NCBI GenBank assembly: GCA_965116865.1 | Contig: OZ220727.1 | Span: 1,302,001-1,366,000 of the forward strand | Source: Aldehydirespirator sp965116865 | GTDB taxonomy: Bacteria > Actinomycetota > Acidimicrobiia > Acidimicrobiales > Aldehydirespiratoraceae | DNA length: 64,000 nt | Direction of reading: 5' to 3' | The notes under the pieces: generated by a model | What the model saw: only the letters and a program-made list of their open reading frames with translations | The model's database searches: none | Told to the model about the DNA's origin: nothing | In this document: positions 16,076-24,698 of the stretch, in pieces | How the letters are laid out: each line of letters starts with the position of its first letter | Position numbering within the stretch: position 1 is the first letter of the stretch | Program-made: the position numbers and the translations under genes

Positions 16076-17865
16076 CTCAGCCACACACCTTGCAGCAGCA
16101 CCCTGCCAGAGTTGCTGCACAGGAGTTCGACACCGTCGGGCGAGGTCTGCCCGCAGACGTCGTGGACATTGTCGCGAGCGCCGATCACCCAGTTGGTGTG
16201 GTAGTAGAAGATGTAGGTGTAGGCGTCCCGGATCATCTCGGCGACCTGGTGCCAGATCTTCACTCGCCGGTCCAGGTCGTCGATCCGGCGCGACTCGAAC
16301 ATGAGCTCGTCGCGCTCAGGATCGCAGTACCGGGCGAAGTTCAGCGAGATGGAGGCGACGGTGCCGCACTCCAGCCACAGGATGTCGTTGTCGGGGCTCA
16401 CGGAACCGAATTGCCGCCAGTTGACCACGTTGTAGTCGCCCCGCACCAAGCGGTTGATCAGCTTGTCCTGGGGCACTTCGACCCACTCGACATTGAAGTA
16501 GTCCTCCCAGGCGCCTGTCTGGACCTCGGCGATGCGGGTGTTCTCGACGGAGGGACCCCCGAATGTCAGGACCATGTTGATCCTGCCGCCGGAGCAGTTC
16601 CCGGGACGGTCGGCGCAGTAGGACTCGACCAGCGGCCCGGCCCGCTCACCCATGTTGGTCTCCTGCACCACGTCGGGGTTGTGCCAGACCAGATCCGGGT
16701 GGAACATCGTGTCCGCCGGCGGAGAGGTGCCTTGGCGGATCAGGTCCACGTAGGTATTCCGGTCCGAGGCGAACGTCAGAGCCTGGCGGGCACGGATGTC
16801 GTCGAAGGGGGGACGCTGCGAGTTGATGACAGCGAAGCCCTCGCTGGCTCTCATGTTCTCGATGGTTGCGACGCCGGCCGTCTCCTGCATGATGAGGGTG
16901 GCCTCGGCATTGGCGGTGATCACGAGGTCGAGGTCGCCGGCGGCCAGCCGCTCGGCCGCGATGGCCATGTCGGTGATGGGCTCTATCTCGATGCGATCCA
17001 GGCGGACGTCCACCCGATCGGCCGCCCAGTAGTCGGGGTTGCGCACCAGCACCGTCTTCTCGTCCGGGACGCGGCGCTCGATCACGAACGGACCCTGGCC
17101 CACCGGCATCTGGTCGAGGGTCTGATCTCGCAGAGCCCGGTCCAGCCACTCCGACGGCGCGACCATGCCCAGCTGCCCGGTGAGCGCCAACGGGAAACGC
17201 GCCGACGGGTTGGCCACCCTCATCTCGACGGTGTACCGGTCGAGCTTGCGGATGAACCGCTCGGCGTCGATGGTGCTGCGGTACACCAGCGAGATGACCG
17301 GATCGGCGAGCTGCGCGTTGACGGTCGCGATCACGTCGTCGGCGTCCATCTCGGTGCCGTCGTGGAACCGTACCCCCTCGCGCAGCTTCATGTGCCACAC
17401 GCGGCCGTCGCCGATCCTGGTGAACGACTCGGCGAGGTACGGAACCCAGTTCCCCTCGGTGTCGAAGTACGCCAACGGGTCGAAGATGGGGTAGACCATG
17501 GCGTAGGCGGACGCCGAGAAGTTGTTGGCCGCCGGGTTGAGTCCGTCGCTCTCGGCCTCCACGGCCACTCTCAGGGTTCCGCCGGCCAGCGGAACAGGCT
17601 CGGGGGAAGCTGCCGTGGTCGTGGTGGTGTCCACCGGGGCGATCAGGGGCTCTGCCAGGTCCGGCTCCTCGACTGCGTCGTTGGCAGCCGGCGGGGAATC
17701 GTCGGCTGCCCCGCTCGCGAGTTCCTGACGGTTCCCCGAACCAGCGTCACCGGAAACGCCGCCGGTGGGCTGCACAGCCTCATCGTCGGCCTCTGCGGGC
17801 CCGGACCGGTCCTCGCCGCCCCGCCCGCATGCTCCCGCGACGAGACACGTCGCCAGCAAAACCAC
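16072..17865 (-). CDS. ABC transporter substrate-binding lipoprotein, family 5 (paralogue 1)
   Basis: This is a solute-binding protein of the oligopeptide/nickel class (SBP_bac_5). A lipobox (LVAGAC) near the N-terminus predicts lipid anchoring to the outer face of the membrane. A disordered Asp/Glu/Pro/Thr-rich linker of about 80 residues follows, then GGTLRVAVEAESDGLNPAAN, which opens the mature domain. Typical elements include FDPLAYFDTEGNWVPYLAES and KLREGVRFHDGTEMDADDV. GTG 17865 has no clear ribosome-binding site. An in-frame CTG at 17895, preceded by GGGAGG, would restore a normal signal peptide, so the start is unsettled. The stop codon is built by the MITE end. Confidence 0.88.
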   Translation of the reverse strand: MVLLATCLVAGACGRGGEDRSGPAEADDEAVQPTGGVSGDAGSGNRQELASGAADDSPPAANDAVEEPDLAEPLIAPVDTTTTTAASPEPVPLAGGTLRVAVEAESDGLNPAANNFSASAYAMVYPIFDPLAYFDTEGNWVPYLAESFTRIGDGRVWHMKLREGVRFHDGTEMDADDVIATVNAQLADPVISLVYRSTIDAERFIRKLDRYTVEMRVANPSARFPLALTGQLGMVAPSEWLDRALRDQTLDQMPVGQGPFVIERRVPDEKTVLVRNPDYWAADRVDVRLDRIEIEPITDMAIAAERLAAGDLDLVITANAEATLIMQETAGVATIENMRASEGFAVINSQRPPFDDIRARQALTFASDRNTYVDLIRQGTSPPADTMFHPDLVWHNPDVVQETNMGERAGPLVESYCADRPGNCSGGRINMVLTFGGPSVENTRIAEVQTGAWEDYFNVEWVEVPQDKLINRLVRGDYNVVNWRQFGSVSPDNDILWLECGTVASISLNFARYCDPERDELMFESRRIDDLDRRVKIWHQVAEMIRDAYTYIFYYHTNWVIGARDNVHDVCGQTSPDGVELLCSNSGRVLLQGVWLS

Positions 17866-17904
17866 CGAGAAGAGAGTCGCCGGACGCGAGCGCAGGGATC
17901 CTCC

Positions 17905-19740
17905 CTAGCTCAACCAGAGCTGGTTCAGCCAGACCCGGCCCTGGTTGATGCAGAAGAGCTCGTCGCCGCTGGGTCCGATCTGACCGCAGATGTTGTTCAC
18001 GTTGTCCCGCGCCCCTATGACCCAGTTGGAGTGGCTGAGGAAGATGAAGGTGTAGGCGTCCCGATTGATCTCCTGGATCTGGCGCCAGATCTCTACCCGA
18101 CGGCCGAGGTCGTCGATGCGGCGCTGCTCGTACAGCAGCTCGTCGCGCTCGGGATCGCAGTAACGAGCGAAGTTCAACGAGATGAAACCTATCGAGCCGC
18201 ATTCCATCCAGATCGCCTCGATGTCGGGATCCACCTCTCCGAACTGCTGGATCAGAGCCACGTCATAGTTGCCGATCACCACGTCGGCGACGACCCGGTC
18301 GTAGAACTTCGTCGTCGCCTTGACGTTGAAGAACTCCCCCCAGGTGTCGACCAGCAGGTCGATGGTGCGGTCGGCCTCTCTCGAGGGACCCGGCATTTGC
18401 ACCCTCATGTCGATCTTGCCGTCGGTGCAGTTGGCCGGGAGATCTGCACAGTAGGCGTCCACGAGCGGCCCGGCCCGCTCCGGCATGTTCGTCTCCTGTT
18501 CGACGTCGTGGTTGTGCCACACCAGGTCGGGGTGGAACATCGTGTCGGCGGGCGGCGACACGCCCTGGCGGACCAGCTCCACGTAGGCGTCCCGGTCGGT
18601 GGCGAACGTCAATGCCTGGCGGGCCCGGACGTCGGCGAACGCCACGCTGCTGGTGTTGATGAGAGCGAGCGTCTCCTCGGCGCGCTCGTTCTCGAAGGTT
18701 CTCACACCTTGATCGGCGGCCTCGCGCAATGTGAGTGTGGCCTCGGTCTCGGAAGTCACCATCAGGTCCAGCTCCCCCGAGATGAGCCGCTTGACGGCTG
18801 TGGTGGAGTCGGTGATGGGCTCGATCTCGATCCGGTCCAGGTAGATGTCGACTGTGTCCGCCGCCCAATAGTCGGGGTTGCGGACCAGCACGGTCTTCTC
18901 GTCGGGGACGCGTCTCTCGATCTTGAAGGGCCCGGTGCCGACCGGGAACTGGTTCAGGGTCGGATCCGCGCGAGCCCGCTCAAGGTATTCGGACGGCAGG
19001 ACCATCCCCAGCTGGGTGGTGAAGAAGATCGGCAGCCGGGCCGCGGGCCGCACGCCCTTGAACTCGACGGTGTAGTCGTCGACCTTGCGAATGGGCTCGT
19101 CGGGGTCGAAGCCGGGCCTGTAGGCCACGGAGAGTTTCGGATCGGAGAGCTGCGCATTGAACGTTGCGACCATGTCGTCGGCGTCCAGCTCGGTCCCGTC
19201 GTGGAATCGGATACCCTCGCGCAGCTTCATCTGCCAGGCGGTGCCGTCCCCGACCTTGGTGAACGACTCGGCCAGGACCGGGACCCAGTTGCCCTCGGTG
19301 TCGAAGTAGGCAAGCGGATCGAACAGCGGGTAGGCCGTCAGGTAGACTGGCACGCTGAAGCTGTTGGCCGCAGGGTTGAGCCCGTCGCCTTCGGCCGAGG
19401 ACGCCACCCGGAGCGTGCCGCCGTACTGCGGCTCGAGTTCGGCGAGCGTCTCAGCGGCGGCTCCGCCGTCGTCAGGCGGTGTGGTGTCGACCGGCGCCAC
19501 CAGCAGATCCTGATCTTCGACTTCTGTCGGCTCTTCGCCGGCGGCAGCGGGCGTTCCGTCGGTGGCGTCACCTGAGTCGACCGGCGCCGGGGATGCGGCC
19601 GCATCGGCGGTCTCAGCAGTCTCGCCGGCAGCGGGGAGTTGTTCGTCGCCGCCGTCGCCACAAGCCGTGGCTGCCAGCGCGAGCGCCAGAAAGGCCGTCG
19701 ACACACGAGCCGGACAGCTCACTCCGAGTCGCTTCAACAT
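17905..19740 (-). CDS. ABC transporter substrate-binding lipoprotein, family 5 (paralogue 2)
   Basis: This 611-residue paralogue of the flanking genes shares near-identical blocks with them, such as RRVPDEKTVLVRNPDYWAAD and GVSPPADTMFHPDLVWHN. The lipobox is LAATAC (Cys27), followed by an acidic low-complexity linker to about residue 95. ATG 19740 is preceded by AGGAGG at good distance. The protein probably binds a peptide-like ligand for the permeases at 13.9-15.8 kb. It ends LWLS like its neighbours, with the uninterrupted CTAG stop context. Confidence 0.92.
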   Translation of the reverse strand: MLKRLGVSCPARVSTAFLALALAATACGDGGDEQLPAAGETAETADAAASPAPVDSGDATDGTPAAAGEEPTEVEDQDLLVAPVDTTPPDDGGAAAETLAELEPQYGGTLRVASSAEGDGLNPAANSFSVPVYLTAYPLFDPLAYFDTEGNWVPVLAESFTKVGDGTAWQMKLREGIRFHDGTELDADDMVATFNAQLSDPKLSVAYRPGFDPDEPIRKVDDYTVEFKGVRPAARLPIFFTTQLGMVLPSEYLERARADPTLNQFPVGTGPFKIERRVPDEKTVLVRNPDYWAADTVDIYLDRIEIEPITDSTTAVKRLISGELDLMVTSETEATLTLREAADQGVRTFENERAEETLALINTSSVAFADVRARQALTFATDRDAYVELVRQGVSPPADTMFHPDLVWHNHDVEQETNMPERAGPLVDAYCADLPANCTDGKIDMRVQMPGPSREADRTIDLLVDTWGEFFNVKATTKFYDRVVADVVIGNYDVALIQQFGEVDPDIEAIWMECGSIGFISLNFARYCDPERDELLYEQRRIDDLGRRVEIWRQIQEINRDAYTFIFLSHSNWVIGARDNVNNICGQIGPSGDELFCINQGRVWLNQLWLS

Positions 19741-19821
19741 TGTCTCTGTCCTCCTGCGCGGCGGCTCGCCGCGTCCAGCCCTGTCATCTTGCCAGACGTC
19801 GGGCCCGAACCGGTCAGGGTG

Positions 19822-21579
19822 CTAGCTCAGCCAGACCTGATGGAGCTGAACCCGGCCCTGGTTGTTGCAGAACAGCTCGTGCCCGTCCGGAGAGGTCTGG
19901 CCGCAGATGTTCTGCACGTGCTCGCCGGCGCCGATGGTCCAGTTGGCGTGGTTGAAGAATATGTAGACGTACGAGTCGCGGATGTTCTCCTGGATCTGGT
20001 GCCATATCTGGACTCGCCGGTCGGGATCGTCGGTAGCCCGCTGCTCGTTCAACATGGCGTCCCGCTCCGGATCGCAGTCACGCGGGAAGTTGAGAGCGAT
20101 GCTGCTGGCTGTCCGGCACTCCATCCACAGCATGTCGGGGTCCGGGTCGACCTCGCCGAACTGCCTCCAGGTCACGACGTCGTACTGGCCGAGCACAACC
20201 TGGACGATGTGGACGTCCTGGAGGAGCACATCCTCGGTCACGTTGAAGTACGGGTCCCAACTGTCGATGAGCAGGTCCGCGATGCGGGTCTTGGCCGCCG
20301 ACGGGCCCGAGTACTGCAGCTCGATGTTGATCTTGCCGTCGGTGCAGTTGTCGCCGAAGTCGGCGCAGTATGCAGCCACCATCGGTCCGGCCCGCTCCGG
20401 CATGTTCGTCTCCTGTTCGACGTCGGGGTTGTGCCACACCAGGTCGGGGTGGAACATCGTGTCGGCGGGCGGCGACACGCCCTGGCTGATCAGCTCCACG
20501 TAGGCGTCCCGGTCGGTGGCGAAAGTGAGAGCTTTTCGAGCCCTTATATCATTGAAGGGTGCCTTCTGTGTGTTCATCATCGCGAAGTCCTCGCTCGAAT
20601 GGAGGTTCTCGATGGTCTGGACGCCCTCGGAGTCGCGCAGCGTCAATATTGCGTCGGAATTGCTTGTGACTACGAGGTCGTACTCGCCGGCCGACACCCG
20701 TTCGGCCGCGATGACCGAGTCGGTGATGGGATAGACCTCGATCCGGTCGAGGTAGATGTCGATCGTGTCCGCGGCCCAGTAGTCGGGGTTGCGGACCAGC
20801 ACCGTCTTCTCGTCGGGGACGCGGCTCTCGATCTTGAAGGGGCCGGTGCCGACCGGGGACTGGTTCATCCGCGGATCCTCCGCGGCGGCGGCCAGCCACT
20901 CCGACGGGGCGATCATCCCGAGCTGATCGGTGATGTACTGCGGGAAGAGGGCGAACTGGTCGAGCGGGTTGAACTGCACCGTCAGATCGTCGATCTTGAC
21001 GAGAGCCTGGGACGGGTCCGCGGGATAGATGGGGCGCACCGCCAGCGCGACGGTCGGGTCGGCCAGCTGGGCATTGAAGGTGGCGATCACGTCGTCGGCG
21101 CCGAGCGGGGTGCCGTCGTGAAACCGCACCCCGTCGCGCAGTTTCATCTGCCAGGACCGTCCCTCGTCGATCGGGGTGAACGACTCGGCCAGGTACGGGA
21201 TCCACTGACCCTCAGTGTCCCAGTAGGCCACAGGATCGAACACGTGGTGGGCCATCACGTAGGCCGACACCGCGAAGTTGTTGGCCGCCGGGTTCAAGCC
21301 GTCGGTCTCGGCCTCGACCGCGACCTTCAGCGTGCCGCCGAACTGGGGCTCGGGCTCGACCGGCGTCGTGGTGGGCGTGGTGTCTACTGGAGCTGCCGAC
21401 GGATCCTCGCCGGGCTCTCCCTCGTCGGCGGCCTCGGCCGGCTCGGTGGTCTCCACTGCCTGGGAGGAAGCCGCGCCGCCGCCACTGCCGCCGCCTCCGC
21501 AGGCTGCCGCGATCCCGCAGAACGAGAGAAGCGCTGCCGTCCAGAGTACGGGCCGCCTGTTCGTCAGTCGGGACGCCAT
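19822..21579 (-). CDS. ABC transporter substrate-binding lipoprotein, family 5 (paralogue 3)
   Basis: This 585-residue third paralogue is the most upstream gene of the importer cluster. Its start at ATG 21579 (MASRLTNRRPVLW) gives a compact signal peptide with lipobox GIAAAC and a Gly-rich anchor segment, preceded by GGAAGGAC. The mature domain begins near GGTLKVAVEAETDGLNPAAN. Specific segments in the ligand-binding half (for example DEPLDQFALFPQYITDQ-like sequence around residues 285-300) differ from the other two, which suggests different ligands feeding one permease. The promoter of the cluster should lie in 21580-21700. Confidence 0.92.
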   Translation of the reverse strand: MASRLTNRRPVLWTAALLSFCGIAAACGGGGSGGGAASSQAVETTEPAEAADEGEPGEDPSAAPVDTTPTTTPVEPEPQFGGTLKVAVEAETDGLNPAANNFAVSAYVMAHHVFDPVAYWDTEGQWIPYLAESFTPIDEGRSWQMKLRDGVRFHDGTPLGADDVIATFNAQLADPTVALAVRPIYPADPSQALVKIDDLTVQFNPLDQFALFPQYITDQLGMIAPSEWLAAAAEDPRMNQSPVGTGPFKIESRVPDEKTVLVRNPDYWAADTIDIYLDRIEVYPITDSVIAAERVSAGEYDLVVTSNSDAILTLRDSEGVQTIENLHSSEDFAMMNTQKAPFNDIRARKALTFATDRDAYVELISQGVSPPADTMFHPDLVWHNPDVEQETNMPERAGPMVAAYCADFGDNCTDGKINIELQYSGPSAAKTRIADLLIDSWDPYFNVTEDVLLQDVHIVQVVLGQYDVVTWRQFGEVDPDPDMLWMECRTASSIALNFPRDCDPERDAMLNEQRATDDPDRRVQIWHQIQENIRDSYVYIFFNHANWTIGAGEHVQNICGQTSPDGHELFCNNQGRVQLHQVWLS

Positions 21580-21703
21580 CCGATTGTCCTTCCGTTCGAG
21601 GCCGGTGAGCCGGCGGGTAGCCGCATCATGATGCCAGGCCGAGCAATCCCTCCGCCAGCGCGATCCATCAGGGATCACGGGCGCCGGATGCTGACCGGCA
21701 CTG

Positions 21704-21894
21704 CCTCGCGGGAACCGGTTGGACCGTCAGCCTTCGGCGCCGTGACCGGGCCTATTCCCGCCACATCATGGAGATCCACCTCGCGGGAACCGGTTGGACC
21801 GTCAGCCTTCGGCGCCGTGCCCGGGCCTATTCCCGCCACATCATGGAGATCCACCTCGCGGGAACCGGTTGGACCGTCAGCCTTCGGCGCCGTG
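21704..21894. repeat. R(SR)2 array, 75-bp unit, carrying the flotillin gene's last codons and stop
   Basis: Three copies of a 41-bp core (CCTCGCGGGAACCGGTTGG...) start at 21704, 21779 and 21854. Two 34-bp inserts lie between them. The copy at 21854 is the native one: it contains the last five codons and the stop of the flotillin gene on the minus strand (21877-21879). The other two are downstream duplicates of that gene end. Confidence 0.95.
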
Positions 21895-23178
21895 CTCCTG
21901 GTCGCGCCGTCGCAGGGAGGCGAGTATGTCCACGCCGGTAGCGGCCTCGATCTGCTCGGTCATGGCCAGCAGCGACGCCGGCAGCTGGCTCATCAGTCCG
22001 GGGATGCCCCCTTGCGAGCCGCTGTCGCCGGCACTGTTTGCGCCCCCGCCGCCGGCGTCCACCACCGCGACCCGGTCGATGCTCACGTTCTGCACGGTGG
22101 CGACGATCTTGTCGACCAGGTCCGGCAGCATGTTGAGCACGAGCACGTCGTGGCCGTCCGCGCCGGCCGCCTGGTACTGGGCGGTGAGCCGCTTGAAGAC
22201 CTCCACCCGGGCCTTGCCGTCCTCGACGATCGTGGCCGCCTCGGCCTGGGCCTTGAGCTGGCGGGCCTCGAGCTCGGCTCGGGCCGGGACCACAACGTCG
22301 GCCTCGACCCGGCGCTTCTCCAGCTCGATGCGCTCGGACTCCAGATCCTGGCTGGCCACCGCCTTGGCCGTCTCGCCGGCCACGAGCGCCTCCTCCTCGC
22401 GTGCCATGGAGATGGCCTCGAGCTCGGCGGTGCGCACCCGCAGGGCGTTCTTCTCTTCGACGATCCTCTTGTCGGCCTCGATCTGCGCGACCTGAGCGGT
22501 GCGGCGGGCGGCCGCCTCGGCCTGCTCGGACTCCGCGGTGCGGTTGGCCTCGGCCACCCGGGCGTCCCGGATCACCTCGGCGGTGAGGCGCCGCCCCACC
22601 GACTCGAGGTAGTTCACGTCGTCGGTGACGTTCTGGATCTTGAGCACGTCGAGCTCCAGGCCCAGCGTCTTGATGTCGTCGTCGGCCTCGTCGATCAGCT
22701 GGTGGCTGAACTTGAGCCGGTCCTCGTTGACCTCCTCGGGAGACATGGTGGCCAGCACACCCCGCAGGTTGGCCTCCAGAGTCTCTTTGGCAATCTTGCC
22801 GATGTGGGAGTGGTCGACGAGAAGGAAGCGCTCGGCTGCGTTCTCCAGCAGGCCCTCGGCGCTCGACACCTTCACGTTGGCGATTCCCTGCACGTTGAGG
22901 GGTATGGCGCCCTTCGAGTAGGCGTTGGTGACCGCTACCTCCAGCGGGATGGTGTTGAGGTCCATCCAGGCGACCCTCTCGATGAGCGGGATCCGCAGCG
23001 TGCGGCCACCCTTGAGGATCCGGTAGCCCACGGTCCGCCCGTCGGACAGGGCCCGCTTGCGGCCTGAGATGACCGCCACCCGGTTCGGCGGACAGATCAC
23101 GATCAGGGACCGGACTATCAAGATCACGAAGAGCACGGCCAGCGCCAGAGCGGCGCCAGCCACCACCGCTTCGGCCAT
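21877..23178 (-). CDS. Flotillin/SPFH (band 7) domain protein
   Basis: This 433-residue protein has an N-terminal membrane anchor (VVAGAALALAVLFVILIVRS), an SPFH domain (about 28-190, opening CPPNRVAVISGRKRALSDG) and a long Ala/Glu-rich coiled coil (about 190-340) characteristic of flotillins. The C-terminal tail is Gly-rich. Flotillins scaffold ordered membrane regions. ATG 23178 has a strong site (GGGAGGGTG) upstream. The next gene upstream is NfeD-like, the standard partner of bacterial flotillins. Confidence 0.92.
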   Translation of the reverse strand: MAEAVVAGAALALAVLFVILIVRSLIVICPPNRVAVISGRKRALSDGRTVGYRILKGGRTLRIPLIERVAWMDLNTIPLEVAVTNAYSKGAIPLNVQGIANVKVSSAEGLLENAAERFLLVDHSHIGKIAKETLEANLRGVLATMSPEEVNEDRLKFSHQLIDEADDDIKTLGLELDVLKIQNVTDDVNYLESVGRRLTAEVIRDARVAEANRTAESEQAEAAARRTAQVAQIEADKRIVEEKNALRVRTAELEAISMAREEEALVAGETAKAVASQDLESERIELEKRRVEADVVVPARAELEARQLKAQAEAATIVEDGKARVEVFKRLTAQYQAAGADGHDVLVLNMLPDLVDKIVATVQNVSIDRVAVVDAGGGGANSAGDSGSQGGIPGLMSQLPASLLAMTEQIEAATGVDILASLRRRDQEHGAEG

Positions 23179-23280
23179 AGCACCCTCCCTTCCACGCGGC
23201 TCGCGCTCCGCCGAGATCCCACTGCCGGACGCTCCGAGCGTACCCGCCCCTTCCGACAGCCCGCGCAGGGCGCGCCGGCG

Positions 23281-23479
23281 CCTATTCCAGTTCCGGGTCC
23301 AAACGGGCGACGAGGGCCACGCCCTCAACGAAGTCGACAAGAAGGTGGGAAAGCTATCCCTATTCCAGTTCCGGGTCCAAACGGGCGACGAGGGCCACGC
23401 CCTCAACGAAGTCGACAAGAAGGTGGGAAAGCTATCCCTATTCCAGTTCCGGGTCCAAACGGGCGACGAGGGCCACGCC
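23281..23479. repeat. R(SR)2 array, 78-bp unit, carrying the NfeD gene's 3' end and stop
   Basis: A 43-bp core (CCTATTCCAGTTCCGGG...) starts at 23281, 23359 and 23437. Two identical 35-bp inserts (CTCAACGAAGTCGAC...) lie between. The copy at 23437 is native and contains the stop (23438-23440) and last codons of the NfeD-like gene. The other two are duplicates that fill the gap before the flotillin gene. Confidence 0.95.
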
Positions 23480-23968
23480 TCCTTCGACGCTCACGACGAT
23501 GACCCGTGCGCCGGCCTCGATGGTCTCGCCGTCCTCGATGGGAGCGGCCGTCATCTGGCTGCGGGCGCCGGCCACGGTGAGAACGATGCGGCCCCGGCTG
23601 TCTTTCGACATGGGCAGCGAGACCCGTGCGATGCTGCCCTCCAGCTCGCGGTCGGAGACGTCGCTGGAGGCCTCGCTGCGGCGCAGGTAGGCGAACGTGG
23701 CACTGTTGAGCGCGCCGGCCAGCACACCGACGACGAGAGCCACCACCAGTGCCATGATCGCGCCGGTTCCGATCCACTCCGAGACCAGCCCGGCGGCTCC
23801 GAAGAACGTGGCCACGAAGGCCAGGCTGCTCAGCGGGACGACCGAGAACACCTCTCCCAGCCCCTCCGCTTCGGCGCCCGCTTCCAAGTCGGCGTCCCCT
23901 CCGTTGAACACGAACCACAGCAGCACGGGCCCCCCAGCGGCCAACATGAACGCATACAGCCAGGTCAT
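23438..23968 (-). CDS. NfeD-like membrane protein
   Basis: This 176-residue protein has about three membrane helices in its first half, including LSSLAFVATFFGAAGLVSEW and GAIMALVVALVVGVLAGAL. A C-terminal soluble OB-like beta domain follows (about 110-172: GSIARVSLPMSKDSRGRI, then GARVIVVSVEGGVALV). This is the arrangement of short NfeD proteins that act with flotillins. ATG 23968 is the first start before the hydrophobic segment. Its last codons and stop are duplicated twice downstream. Confidence 0.85.
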   Translation of the reverse strand: MTWLYAFMLAAGGPVLLWFVFNGGDADLEAGAEAEGLGEVFSVVPLSSLAFVATFFGAAGLVSEWIGTGAIMALVVALVVGVLAGALNSATFAYLRRSEASSDVSDRELEGSIARVSLPMSKDSRGRIVLTVAGARSQMTAAPIEDGETIEAGARVIVVSVEGGVALVARLDPELE

Positions 23969-24020
23969 TGAATTGCTCCGGCGCCTACCGGAACGGGACC
24001 GAGCTCCGGACCGACCATGG

Positions 24021-24298
24021 GCCAAAGCTAGTATCGATGCCGTACTTGCCGCACAGCGTCGGTGGTCCAGCGGTGTCCGGTGCGGATGAGGGTGCCAAAG
24101 CTAGTGGTATGTCGTCGAAATGGCTAGGGCAGCGCGGAGGGCTCTAGCCCCAGCTTGAAATGGCTACAGACGCCCCGACCAATTCAGCGACGGACCACTA
24201 GTATCGGTGCCGTACTTGCCGCACAGCTGCTCCAGCTTGGCCCAGTGCGTCGTGGACTGACCGCCAAAGCCAGTATCGGTGCCGTACTTGCCGCACAG
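24021..24298. CRISPR. CRISPR-like mini-array: three 36-bp repeats, two different spacers, MITE-interrupted
   Basis: A 36-bp sequence (GCCAAAGCTAGTATCG to TTGCCGCACAG) occurs at 24021-24056, at 24094-24226 (interrupted by the 101-bp MITE) and at 24263-24298, with two variable positions. The segments between are unrelated to each other: 37 bp (24057-24093) and 36 bp (24227-24262). Without the MITE the spacings are 73 and 72 bp. Unlike most other loci in the window the two inserts differ, which is the definition of a CRISPR-like arrangement. The repeat is not related to that of the big array. Confidence 0.6.
24101..24201. mobile_element. 101-bp MITE, second copy, inserted in a repeat
   Basis: The ends CTAGTGGTATGTCGTCGAAA and, inverted, TTCAGCGACGGACCACTAG match the copy at 15975-16075. 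The target is known exactly, because two uninterrupted copies of the same 36-bp repeat flank it. Their CTAG or CCAG at this place shows that TA was duplicated on insertion and that the mobile unit is about 95 bp plus TA. This matches IS630/Tc1-type chemistry. Confidence 0.85.
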
Positions 24299-24344
24299 GA
24301 GTGACCGGCGAGTCTCACCGATGCTTCCTCGCTTTGCGCCACGA

Positions 24345-24477
24345 GGTGCGCAGCCGGGTTCGGCGAGGGGGCGGCGACCGGCTCAGCGCGCTCAACCTGA
24401 TCACCGACGACGCGGTGGCCCATGCCGCCTCGCTGGTCCGCACCGGCCGGAGGGTCTCGTGCGCGCTCGGCCGCTGA
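24345..24477 (+). pseudogene. Cyclase-family (kynurenine formamidase-like) N-terminal remnant
   Basis: The plus strand encodes GGGDRLSALNLITDDAVAHA and then ASLVRTGRRVSCALGR before a stop at 24475-24477. This is the conserved opening of cyclase-family metal hydrolases (GDRLGALNLIT... VRTGRxVSL). The metal-binding HxGTHxD region and the rest are absent. From here to 24698 nothing else is recognisable. Confidence 0.6.
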
Positions 24478-24698
24478 CGCTCCGGCGGCGTGCAGGTCGG
24501 CCGGACCAACGAGCGAATCAACCCGCTGCAGGCCGACCCGGAGCCCTTCGTGGGCGCTGCGGCCTCCCCGTCGATCCGGGGGCGGTCCTGCAGCCGCCAG
24601 ATCAGCCGTGCCAGTGTGACCGATTGCACATCGTTGGAGGTCCCGCGCCCAGCCGCCTCGCGCTACAACGGAGTCGGGAAACAACACAGGAGGCAGAA

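Noticed and set aside
15994..23067. Very long plus-strand frames opposite the three binding-protein genes
   Set aside because: They are GC-skew shadows of the minus-strand lipoprotein genes, with Leu/Val/Arg/Gly-biased composition and no motifs.
24279..24698. Long N-terminal extension of the cyclic nucleotide-binding protein
   Set aside because: The frame is open, but the sequence is low-complexity and out of family, while ATG 24699 has an excellent AGGAGG site.
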